Assembly (NCBI GenBank): GCA_039640495.1
Contig: CP046864.1
Location: 3,087,001-3,151,000 of the forward strand
From: Rhodobacteraceae bacterium IMCC1335
Lineage (GTDB): Bacteria > Pseudomonadota > Alphaproteobacteria > Rhodobacterales > Rhodobacteraceae
Direction of reading: 5' to 3'
Length of the DNA stretch: 64,000 nt
Part shown: positions 57,836-64,000 of the stretch, piece after piece
Layout: each line of letters starts with the position of its first letter
Position numbering within the stretch: the stretch's first letter is position 1
Translations under genes and position numbers: made by a program
The notes under the pieces: model-generated
What the model saw: the letters and a program-made list of their open reading frames with translations, nothing else
Told to the model about the DNA's origin: nothing
The model's database searches: none

Positions 57836-58707
57836 TGCATCCAGCGCCTTCCGTAATTATTTTCACGTCGCTGACGGGCCTTGGCTTTGGGCTTTTGGTC
57901 TTTTTAGGGCTTGGCCTGCCTGATACTTCTGGAGTGGTGGCCTTTGTCTTCTTTGCAATCGCTTATCTGCTGGCGATTGGCGGTTTGATTTCCTCAACAT
58001 TCCATTTGGGGCGCCCCGAACGCGCAATAAAAGCCTTTTCGCAATGGCGCAGCAGCTGGTTGAGCCGCGAAGCGTGGCTGGCAGTCGCCTCTTTGTTCGT
58101 GATGGCCGTTTACGGCGCAGGTTTGGTGTTTCTTGATACGCGCTGGGGCATATTGGGCGCGATCGGTTCGGCCTTATCCTTGGCCACCGTGTTTTCAACG
58201 GCGATGATTTATGCGCAATTAAAAACTGTACCCCGCTGGAACACCGCTCTCACGCCATTGCTGTTTATCACACTGGCTTTAACCGGAGGGGCGATCCTGT
58301 CTGGATCTGTGGATACGGCGCTTTTAATGTTAATTTCTGCCGGTATCGTTCAGATCGTGTATTGGATCAACGGCGATCAAGCTTTGGCCCGCTCTGGTAC
58401 CGACATGGCCAGCGCCACGGGGTTGGGTGCCATGGGAACGGTCAAAGCCTTTGAACCACCCCATACCGGCACCAATTATCTGCTCCGAGAATTTGTCCAT
58501 ATCGTGGGCCGCAAACATGCCGCAAAGCTACGCGTCATCGCGCTTATTTTGATGATTGGTACGCCAACCTTATTTCTATCGCTACCCTTTAACCACTGGC
58601 TCGCGCTTGGCGCCGTGGCAACCCATATCGCGGGTGTTTTCACCTCACGTTGGCTGTTCTTTGCTCAGGCGGAACATGTTGTTGGATTATATTACGGAAA
58701 ACGATAG
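57835..58707 (+). CDS. soeC: Sulfite dehydrogenase SoeC, membrane anchor (DmsC family)
   Basis: The 290-aa integral membrane protein belongs to the DmsC/NrfD-like anchor group. Hydrophobic helices include IIFTSLTGLGFGLLVFLGLG, VFFAIAYLLAIGGLISS and WLAVASLFVMAVYGAGLVF, to a total of about eight. The conserved STFHLGRPERAIKAFSQWRS loop and the SWLSREAW segment are family marks. It would pass electrons to the quinone pool. The three soe genes are tightly overlapped, so one transcript is expected. Confidence 0.9.
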   Translation: MHPAPSVIIFTSLTGLGFGLLVFLGLGLPDTSGVVAFVFFAIAYLLAIGGLISSTFHLGRPERAIKAFSQWRSSWLSREAWLAVASLFVMAVYGAGLVFLDTRWGILGAIGSALSLATVFSTAMIYAQLKTVPRWNTALTPLLFITLALTGGAILSGSVDTALLMLISAGIVQIVYWINGDQALARSGTDMASATGLGAMGTVKAFEPPHTGTNYLLREFVHIVGRKHAAKLRVIALILMIGTPTLFLSLPFNHWLALGAVATHIAGVFTSRWLFFAQAEHVVGLYYGKR

Positions 58708-59143
58708 TTCCGGAACCCAAACTCCAAATGTAGCGCCGGTTTCGCCGCTGTTGGGATGCCCGCATCTGGGTTATTTATTGATCGGGCAGGTTGGGCATAA
58801 CATCTTGATTAAAGCATAAGATCAGCTCGTGATAGTTGACTATGGGGGCCTGACTGCCACAGCAGTTTAAAACACGCGCTATCCCCAAAGTTGGCCAGCT
58901 TGCAAAGGTAGGTTGAACGACAGCCTTAACCCGCGCTGAAGGTTGCAAAAAGCGCTTGCGGAGAATGTCGGAGCGTTAGACCTTACTATAAAGGCGACGT
59001 CATCAAGACAAAGCCAGCTTCCTGCACCTTTCATAGCGCAAATGGCTTTTCCCGGGCGCCGGCCTCCTATCGTTGGATCCCACGGGCAGCGCCTTGGCGC
59101 TGTACAAGCGCGCGATTGTTCAGCGCATAAACGCTTTTAAAAG
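58708..59143. other. Gene-free stretch between soeC and the atp terminator
   Basis: About 435 bp between the convergent soe and atp operons. No gene or clear structure is visible apart from the shared terminator at its right end. Confidence 0.5.
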
Positions 59144-59176
59144 CAAAAAAGCCCGAAGAGGCGCTTCGGGCTTTTT
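59144..59176. terminator. Bidirectional terminator between soeC and atpF
   Basis: GCCCGAAG (59151-59158), loop AGGCG, CTTCGGGC (59164-59171), flanked by a run of A on the left and T on the right. It can end transcription of atpF on the minus strand and stop readthrough from soeC. Confidence 0.88.
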
Positions 59177-59200
59177 CATATTTTGAAGCTTAAAAACGTA

Positions 59201-59758
59201 TCAGTGGAGCTTTTGTCCGACTTCCGCAATTGATCCATCGATCAATTTATTAGCTTGCGCCGCGCTCATCTGCTCAGCAATCAAACCGCGCGCCGCCGCG
59301 ATTGCCACGCTGACCGCTTGATCGCGCACTTCCCGCTCGGCCGCAGCCTGCGCAGATGTGATCCGATCCTCAGCAGCGGCCAGACGCCGCTCAATTGACG
59401 CTTGCAGGTCCGCTTTGCCTTGTTCAGCGGCGCTTGCAGCTTCTGCCCGGGCTGCTTCTACAATACGATCAGCCTGTTCTTGAACCTCTTTTTGCTTCCG
59501 CTCATATTCGGCCAAAATTCCTTGGGCTTCTTCGCGCAACAGACGCGCTTGATCCAAGTCAGCTTGAATGCCTTCGGCGCGTTGATCCAGCAATTTCCCG
59601 ATCATCGCGGGAACTTTGAGATAAATCAAAACCGCAATGAACAGAATAAACGCCAATAAAACGATGAAATTGGTATTTTTCAACGACACAAACGGGCCAG
59701 AGGCAGCCCAAGCTGGGCTCGACAGAACCGCAAAGAGAAGAGGTGTAATATAACGCAT
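59201..59758 (-). CDS. atpF: ATP synthase F0 subunit b
   Basis: Subunit b forms the peripheral stalk of ATP synthase. The 185-aa protein has one N-terminal membrane helix (FIVLLAFILFIAVLIYLKVP) followed by a long charged coiled coil (RAEGIQADLDQARLLREEAQ onwards). The start is preceded by a signal-like hydrophobic segment (MRYITPLLFAVLSSPAWA), as in many Rhodobacteraceae b subunits. It lies 4 bp after atpF' and is the last gene of the F0 operon. Confidence 0.95.
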   Translation of the reverse strand: MRYITPLLFAVLSSPAWAASGPFVSLKNTNFIVLLAFILFIAVLIYLKVPAMIGKLLDQRAEGIQADLDQARLLREEAQGILAEYERKQKEVQEQADRIVEAARAEAASAAEQGKADLQASIERRLAAAEDRITSAQAAAEREVRDQAVSVAIAAARGLIAEQMSAAQANKLIDGSIAEVGQKLH

Positions 59759-59762
59759 GTTC

Positions 59763-60302
59763 TTAACCCTTCATCTCTTGCTTCACAGCAGCAGTAACGG
59801 CTTTCGTATCGCACTTGCCGCCCAATGCCACGACCAAATCGGCGGTCGTTGCCGCGGCGACTTCCTTGACACTGGCAAGGGCATTGCTGCGAATTTCGGC
59901 GATCGCCTCTTCTCCGGCTTTTGCCTTTTCAGAAATTTGCGCATCGGCCGTTGCAATCGCCGCATCAAGCTCTGCTTTGATTTCGGCTTTGGTTGCCTCA
60001 ACAATCCGCGCTGCCTCAGACCGCGCATCATTCAAAGCTTTATTATAAGCGGCTTCGGCTGAGACTGCTTTTTCTTTCAGTTCCTCTGCCATCGCAACGT
60101 CGTGGCTGACCGTTCCTTGACGTTCGGCCAATACGGCCGCGATCCGTGGCAAAGCAAGCTTCGATAGGATCAGGTAAATGACAATTAAAGTGACCAGAAG
60201 CCAAAAAATCTGGTTTCCAAATGTTGAGAAATCCAGTTGGGGCAAACCGCCCTCGGATGCCTCGACAGCTTTGGATGCGGCAGTGGTGGTAGATGATGCC
60301 AT
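59763..60302 (-). CDS. atpF': ATP synthase F0 subunit b'
   Basis: Subunit b' is the second, diverged b chain of photosynthetic-type and alphaproteobacterial ATP synthases. The 179-aa protein starts at 60302 ([20 protein letters not shown]), where GGAGAACGAG precedes the ATG. A single membrane helix ([20 protein letters not shown]) is followed by an Ala/Glu/Lys-rich coiled coil that pairs with subunit b. It lies between atpE and atpF. Confidence 0.93.
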   Translation of the reverse strand: MASSTTTAASKAVEASEGGLPQLDFSTFGNQIFWLLVTLIVIYLILSKLALPRIAAVLAERQGTVSHDVAMAEELKEKAVSAEAAYNKALNDARSEAARIVEATKAEIKAELDAAIATADAQISEKAKAGEEAIAEIRSNALASVKEVAAATTADLVVALGGKCDTKAVTAAVKQEMKG

Positions 60303-60382
60303 CTCGTTCTCCGTCCTACGCGAAACCAATAGGATGAACGCGCCTCGCGTTCATCCCGCTCTTAGGTTCTTGCGTCGTGTGC

Positions 60383-60619
60383 TTAAACAGCAAACATCAA
60401 CAGCAAAGCAACGAGGAATGAGAAAATACCCAATGCTTCGGCAAACGCGATACCGATAAACATCGTGGCTGTTTGCCCCGCTGCAGCTGATGGGTTTCTC
60501 AAGGCACCCGCCAGAAAGTTTCCGACTACATGCCCAACACCGACTGCGGCTCCGCCCATGCCTGTACAGGCAAGCCCGGCTCCAATGTAAGCACCCATTT
60601 GTACGATATCGCCTTCCAT
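60383..60619 (-). CDS. atpE: ATP synthase F0 subunit c
   Basis: Subunit c forms the rotor ring. The 78-aa protein is a two-helix hairpin. The proton-carrying glutamate is in [20 protein letters not shown], and the first helix is glycine/alanine rich ([20 protein letters not shown]). The polar loop carries [12 protein letters not shown]. It sits between atpB and atpF' and follows an AGGAGAG ribosome-binding site. Confidence 0.97.
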   Translation of the reverse strand: MEGDIVQMGAYIGAGLACTGMGGAAVGVGHVVGNFLAGALRNPSAAAGQTATMFIGIAFAEALGIFSFLVALLLMFAV

Positions 60620-60659
60620 GGCTCTCTCCTTCGTGTTTATTTTGGTTCGTTGTTAAAAA

Positions 60660-61415
60660 TTAGTGATGGGGGTGAAGTGCGTCTTTCAGATAAACGCATG
60701 TCAAAATCGCGAACACATAGGCTTGGATGAATGAGACCAAAACCTCGAGCGCGTAAATGGCCGTAATGGCAAGCACTGATAATGGCGCTATCGCGGCTAT
60801 ACCGGCAAATGCTGCAAAAACCTTTATCACGGCGTGCCCCGCCATCATGTTGCCAGCCAGTCGGATCGAATGGCTCACAGGGCGCACAAAATACGAAATG
60901 ATTTCGATCAGCGCCAAAACCGGCCGCAACGGCAAAGGCGCCGAAGAAATCCAAAACAGCGACAGGAAAGACGCGCCATTCTTGACAAACCCAATGATGG
61001 TTACGGCCAGAAATACCGCCATCGCCATGACCGCTGTCACCGCAATGTGCGATGTGGTCGTAAAGGACATCGGCAGCAACCCCAAAAAGTTGGCGCACAC
61101 AATAAACATAAAGAGCGTCATAATGTAGGGAAAATAACCAACCGCGTCTTTTCCGGCGACATCCTCAACCATTTTATAGACAAACCCGTAGGCCAATTCA
61201 CCGATTGACTGGCTACGGCTGGGGACGATTCCGCGATGCGAGGTGCCAAAAACCATAATCGCCAAAACCGCAACCACGGTCAAAGCCATCCATAAGGTTA
61301 CGTTTGTGATGGTGTACCAATGCACCTCATTGCCCGCAAACAATGGTTGCACAACAAACTGATCCATCGGATGGAACGCCAGACCAGAGCCTTCACTTTG
61401 CGCTTCGCTTGCCAC
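60660..61415 (-). CDS. atpB: ATP synthase F0 subunit a
   Basis: Subunit a provides the proton half-channels. The 251-aa protein has the essential arginine in [20 protein letters not shown], plus further membrane helices ([19 protein letters not shown] region). The start is taken as GTG at 61415 ([20 protein letters not shown]), because GAGGA lies 6-7 nt upstream; a TTG at 61421 is the alternative. It lies two bases after the atpI stop. Confidence 0.95.
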   Translation of the reverse strand: MASEAQSEGSGLAFHPMDQFVVQPLFAGNEVHWYTITNVTLWMALTVVAVLAIMVFGTSHRGIVPSRSQSIGELAYGFVYKMVEDVAGKDAVGYFPYIMTLFMFIVCANFLGLLPMSFTTTSHIAVTAVMAMAVFLAVTIIGFVKNGASFLSLFWISSAPLPLRPVLALIEIISYFVRPVSHSIRLAGNMMAGHAVIKVFAAFAGIAAIAPLSVLAITAIYALEVLVSFIQAYVFAILTCVYLKDALHPHH

Positions 61416-61417
61416 GA

Positions 61418-61747
61418 TCAATCCTCTTCTTCATCTTTGGCCAATTCGGCCATCTGCTTTTCCTGGATTTCCTTTGCAGATCGCAACATCGTGCGCACTC
61501 CGGCTACGAAACCCAACATCGTAAAACCTACCAAGAACACGGGCATCGTTCCAACTAGAACATCCAGCCCGTACCCAATACCAAAACCAATCCCAAGACC
61601 GGCCACCAACTCAATCACCATTCGCCATGCAAGCTGCGCGGCCTTGTGATGATCTTCTGCCTTCTTCTCCGGTTTATTCCCCGATTTTGCCGCCTCTATA
61701 CGCGCCGTCAGCGCTTCAAGCGGATCTTTCTCATCGGGGCCAGTCAC
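61418..61747 (-). CDS. atpI: ATP synthase protein I
   Basis: AtpI helps assemble the c-ring and is the usual first gene of the F0 operon in alphaproteobacteria. The 109-aa product from the GTG at 61747 ([20 protein letters not shown]) has a charged N-terminus and two helices ([39 protein letters not shown]). A GGAG at suitable distance supports this start; a longer frame begins at 61816. The final residues are acidic ([10 protein letters not shown]). Confidence 0.88.
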   Translation of the reverse strand: MTGPDEKDPLEALTARIEAAKSGNKPEKKAEDHHKAAQLAWRMVIELVAGLGIGFGIGYGLDVLVGTMPVFLVGFTMLGFVAGVRTMLRSAKEIQEKQMAELAKDEEED

Positions 61748-61927
61748 CTTCGCACTCCAGCAGAATTCCCGCTGGGTGTAGTCTGGGTGCAGCGCCGAGT
61801 CAACCGCCTGATTCAAGCCCGAAAATAGCCATTAAACTACTGATTATTCATATTTTTATTTTTAGCCCGCATCACCTAGCGAGCCTACTTTGAATGAAAA
61901 ATGCCTAAAAACATGGATTTTGCATAT

Positions 61928-61943
61928 TCAACCATTTGGTTGA
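61928..61943. promoter_or_regulatory. Operator-like palindrome upstream of the ArsR-type gene
   Basis: TCAACCA, TT, TGGTTGA: perfect 7-bp inverted arms 32 bp before the ATG at 61975. Near-identical palindromes accompany ArsR regulators linked to SRPBCC proteins in many bacteria (from memory), pointing to autoregulation. Confidence 0.6.
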
Positions 61944-61974
61944 CGATCCTAACCAGCAACTTTTAAATAGGCGT

Positions 61975-62307
61975 ATGGACCAACAAATTGATTTGATCTT
62001 TGCAGCGATGGCGGATGCCACGCGGCGCAGCATTCTAACGCTTTTGCTCGAAGATGACATGGCAGTGAGCGATGTCGCCGAACCTTTCGCGATATCTTTG
62101 GCGGCCGTATCCAAACATTTGGCTATTTTAACGCGCGCTGGGTTGATAAGCCAAGAAAAACGCGGCCGGGTGAAATGGTGCAAACTTGAACCAGATGCGC
62201 TGCGCGCTGCCAGTATATGGTTGCAAGGGTTTGGGCAGTTTGACGCGGTAGATCTTGACCAGTTCGAACAGTTTCTCAAATCAGAATTGCCCACAAGCGA
62301 TTTTTGA
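61975..62307 (+). CDS. ArsR-family transcriptional regulator
   Basis: The 110-aa winged-helix protein begins MDQQIDLIFAAMADATRRSI. The recognition-helix region is SDVAEPFAISLAAVSKHLAI then LTRAGLISQEKRGRVKW, as in the metal-independent ArsR group usually found with an SRPBCC/AHSA1 gene. No cysteine pair for metal sensing is present. A TTG at 61936 would add 13 residues but lies inside the palindrome. No SRPBCC partner follows; the next gene is ffh. It is divergent from atpI, with an AT-rich promoter region between. Confidence 0.88.
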   Translation: MDQQIDLIFAAMADATRRSILTLLLEDDMAVSDVAEPFAISLAAVSKHLAILTRAGLISQEKRGRVKWCKLEPDALRAASIWLQGFGQFDAVDLDQFEQFLKSELPTSDF

Positions 62308-62482
62308 CGCTTGGAAAAAGGCGCATTGTCGGCCATCCACCAACTGCATCTTGATTTGCCTAAAATTTGTTTGCTCTTCATGCGCAACCTGCAGCTTTGG
62401 TTGACACTGCGGCATTTAACGATTAATGCCCTCCCAACTTATAGGAAGCGGTATACTTCCGGTCCAAGGCTTGTTCAGGATC

Positions 62483-62515
62483 GCCCCCCGTCAGCGAGGT
62501 TTCGCCCACGGGGGC
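62483..62515 (+). other. GC-rich stem-loop upstream of ffh
   Basis: GCCCCCCGT (62483-62491) and ACGGGGGC (62508-62515) form an 8-bp GC stem with one bulged C and a 16-nt loop. The following bases are AATTTTGGTTTT, an imperfect T-tract. It may be the terminator of the ArsR gene or a leader structure of ffh. Confidence 0.45.
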
Positions 62516-62578
62516 AATTTTGGTTTTAGAACACGTAAAAGGACCGGCCTGAGCCGCGCAGCAATGAAGGAGCGCGCA

Positions 62579-64000
62579 ATGTTTGAAAACCTGTCCGAAC
62601 GCCTCTCTGGTGTTTTCGATCGGCTGACCAAACAGGGTGCGTTGTCAGAAGACGACGTTAAAACTGCATTGCGCGAGGTTAGGGTTGCCCTGCTTGAAGC
62701 GGATGTTTCGTTGGGCATCGCGCGTGACTTTGTGAAAGCCGTCCAAGAAAAGGCCACCGGGCAATCGGTCACAAAATCGGTGACGCCGGGCCAGCAAGTC
62801 GTAAAAATCGTTCATGATGAACTGGTTCACGTGCTGGCCGGAAGCGAAGATCCCGGTGCGTTGAAAATTGACAGCGCGCCAGCCCCGATTTTAATGGTGG
62901 GGTTGCAAGGCTCGGGCAAAACGACCACAACGGCAAAACTCGCAAAGCGTTTGAAAGAGAAAGACGGCAAGCGCATTTTGATGGCGTCGCTCGATGTCAA
63001 CCGCCCCGCGGCGATGGAACAATTGCAGATTTTAGGCCGGCAAATCGGTGTCGACACATTGCCGATTGTAAAGGGCGAAGATCCTGTAAAAATCGCCAAA
63101 CGCGCTAAAACACAAGCCAGTTTAGGTGGCTATGACGTTTACATATTGGACACAGCAGGCCGGTTGCATATCGATCAGGAATTGATCGCGCAAGCCGCCG
63201 CGGTGCGCGATGTTGCCCAGCCGCGCGAAACATTATTGGTTGTCGATGGCTTAACCGGTCAAGACGCTGTGAACGTGGCCACCGAATTTGATGATAAAAT
63301 TGGCGTCACGGGCGTTGTATTGACCCGCATGGATGGCGATGGCCGCGGCGGCGCCGCGCTTTCTATGCGCGCCGTTACCGGCAAACCAATCCGGTTTGTG
63401 GGCTTAGGTGAGAAAATGGAGGCGCTAGAGCTGTTCGAACCCGAACGGGTTGCGGGCCGCATTCTGGGCATGGGCGATATCGTCGCGCTGGTGGAAAAAG
63501 CCCAAGAAACGATCGAGGCTGAACAAGCCGAGCGCATGATGAAACGGTTCCAAAAGGGCCAATTCAACATGAATGATATGAAATCCCAGCTCGAACAAAT
63601 GATGAAAATGGGCGGCATCGAAAGCATCATGGGCATGATGCCGGGCATGGGCAAAATGGCCAAGCAGGCCAGCGAAGCGGGTATGGATGATAAAGTGTTC
63701 AAGCGGCAAATCGCGCTGATCAAATCCATGACCAAAAAAGAACGCGCCAATCCCCAAATTCTCCAAGCCAGCCGCAAAAAACGAATTGCCGCCGGCGCGG
63801 GTCTGGAAGTGAGCGAATTGAACAAACTGCTCAAGATGCAGCGCCAAATGGGCGATATGATGAAAAAAATGGGCAAGATGGGCAAAGGTGGCATGCTAAA
63901 GCAGGCGATGCGGGGCATGTTTGGAAAAGGCGGAATGCCGCCCGGTATGGATCCCAGCCAAATGGACCCCAAAGCTTTGGAAGCCGCAGCAAAACAAATG
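62579..64000 (+). CDS. ffh: Signal recognition particle protein Ffh (3' end beyond the window)
   Basis: Ffh binds 4.5S RNA and signal sequences and delivers ribosomes to FtsY at the membrane. The visible 474 codons start MFENLSERLSGVFDRLTKQG after AAGGAG. The N domain is followed by the G domain with Walker A GLQGSGKTTTTAKLAKRL, DTAGRLHID and TRMDGDGRGGAALS. The M domain has the methionine-rich segments (MMKMGGIESIMGMMPGMGKM) and the RNA-binding region before RKKRIAAGAGLEVSELNKLL. The frame runs off the right edge at the C-terminal Met/Gly/Pro-rich tail, so little is missing. Confidence 0.97.
   Translation, partial: MFENLSERLSGVFDRLTKQGALSEDDVKTALREVRVALLEADVSLGIARDFVKAVQEKATGQSVTKSVTPGQQVVKIVHDELVHVLAGSEDPGALKIDSAPAPILMVGLQGSGKTTTTAKLAKRLKEKDGKRILMASLDVNRPAAMEQLQILGRQIGVDTLPIVKGEDPVKIAKRAKTQASLGGYDVYILDTAGRLHIDQELIAQAAAVRDVAQPRETLLVVDGLTGQDAVNVATEFDDKIGVTGVVLTRMDGDGRGGAALSMRAVTGKPIRFVGLGEKMEALELFEPERVAGRILGMGDIVALVEKAQETIEAEQAERMMKRFQKGQFNMNDMKSQLEQMMKMGGIESIMGMMPGMGKMAKQASEAGMDDKVFKRQIALIKSMTKKERANPQILQASRKKRIAAGAGLEVSELNKLLKMQRQMGDMMKKMGKMGKGGMLKQAMRGMFGKGGMPPGMDPSQMDPKALEAAAKQM

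Noticed and set aside
62440..62530. Possible 4.5S SRP RNA gene upstream of ffh
   Set aside because: The conserved GGAAG/AGCA domain IV arrangement of SRP RNA is absent; only a GC stem-loop is visible.

Overview
The window looks like a marine alphaproteobacterium of the Rhodobacteraceae (Roseobacter group). This is inferred from gene content and order: the str and rif ribosomal operons with tRNA-Trp and tuf nearby, ChvI/ChvG followed by a short HprK, RapZ, a mannose-type EIIA and HPr, split b/b' ATP synthase subunits, and a TauR/Tpa/Xsc/SoeABC taurine-sulfonate cluster. Base composition is moderate (estimated by eye). The window begins inside one tuf gene and ends inside ffh.

Region 1 (1-16979, all minus strand) is the core translation/transcription block. 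Read in the direction of transcription it is secE, nusG, rplK, rplA, rplJ, rplL, rpoB, rpoC, terminator, then rpsL, rpsG, fusA, tuf. A clear sigma70-type promoter precedes rpsL. An L10-type leader precedes rplJ. A long stem-loop, probably a processing site, lies between rplL and rpoB.

Region 2 (about 16980-27178) is accessory DNA, visibly AT-richer from about 20280 to 26160. It lies between tRNA-Trp and secE, which are usually adjacent or nearly so in relatives (general knowledge, not checked here). It carries orphan genes in mixed orientation: a 5'-truncated flavin oxidoreductase, a DddQ-like DMSP lyase with an in-frame stop, a DsrE-like protein, a phage-type DUF5681 gene with a coupled 47-codon ORF, a D,D-carboxypeptidase homologue lacking both active-site serines, two cupins, a DUF1330 protein, tRNA-Ser(CGA) and an orphan HD alarmone-hydrolase-like gene. 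No integrase or transposase was recognised. Next come tRNA-Trp(CCA) and a second tuf copy, identical over 1,129 bp to the one at the left edge.

Region 3 (28922-44895) holds a cytochrome P450; the ChvI-ChvG-HprK-RapZ-EIIA-HPr signalling cluster with an acyltransferase; then hbd, etfB-etfA, a PduO-type cobalamin adenosyltransferase, a small membrane protein, a short-chain dehydrogenase, parC and a glycerate kinase.

Region 4 (45115-58707) is a taurine-to-sulfate module. Tpa makes sulfoacetaldehyde from taurine. Xsc converts it to acetyl phosphate and sulfite. AckA and Pta pass the acetyl group to ATP/acetate or acetyl-CoA, and an adjacent citrate synthase can take it into the TCA cycle. A TauE/SafE-type exporter and the SoeABC sulfite dehydrogenase dispose of sulfite. 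TauR-like direct repeats with identical 23-bp periodicity lie upstream of both tpa and xsc. Both tpa and the exporter gene contain a one-base deletion in a homopolymer, so they are either sequencing errors or real lesions.

Region 5 (59144-64000) is the F0 part of ATP synthase (atpI, atpB, atpE, atpF', atpF; minus strand). It is followed by a divergent ArsR-type regulator with an overlapping operator-like palindrome, and the start of ffh.
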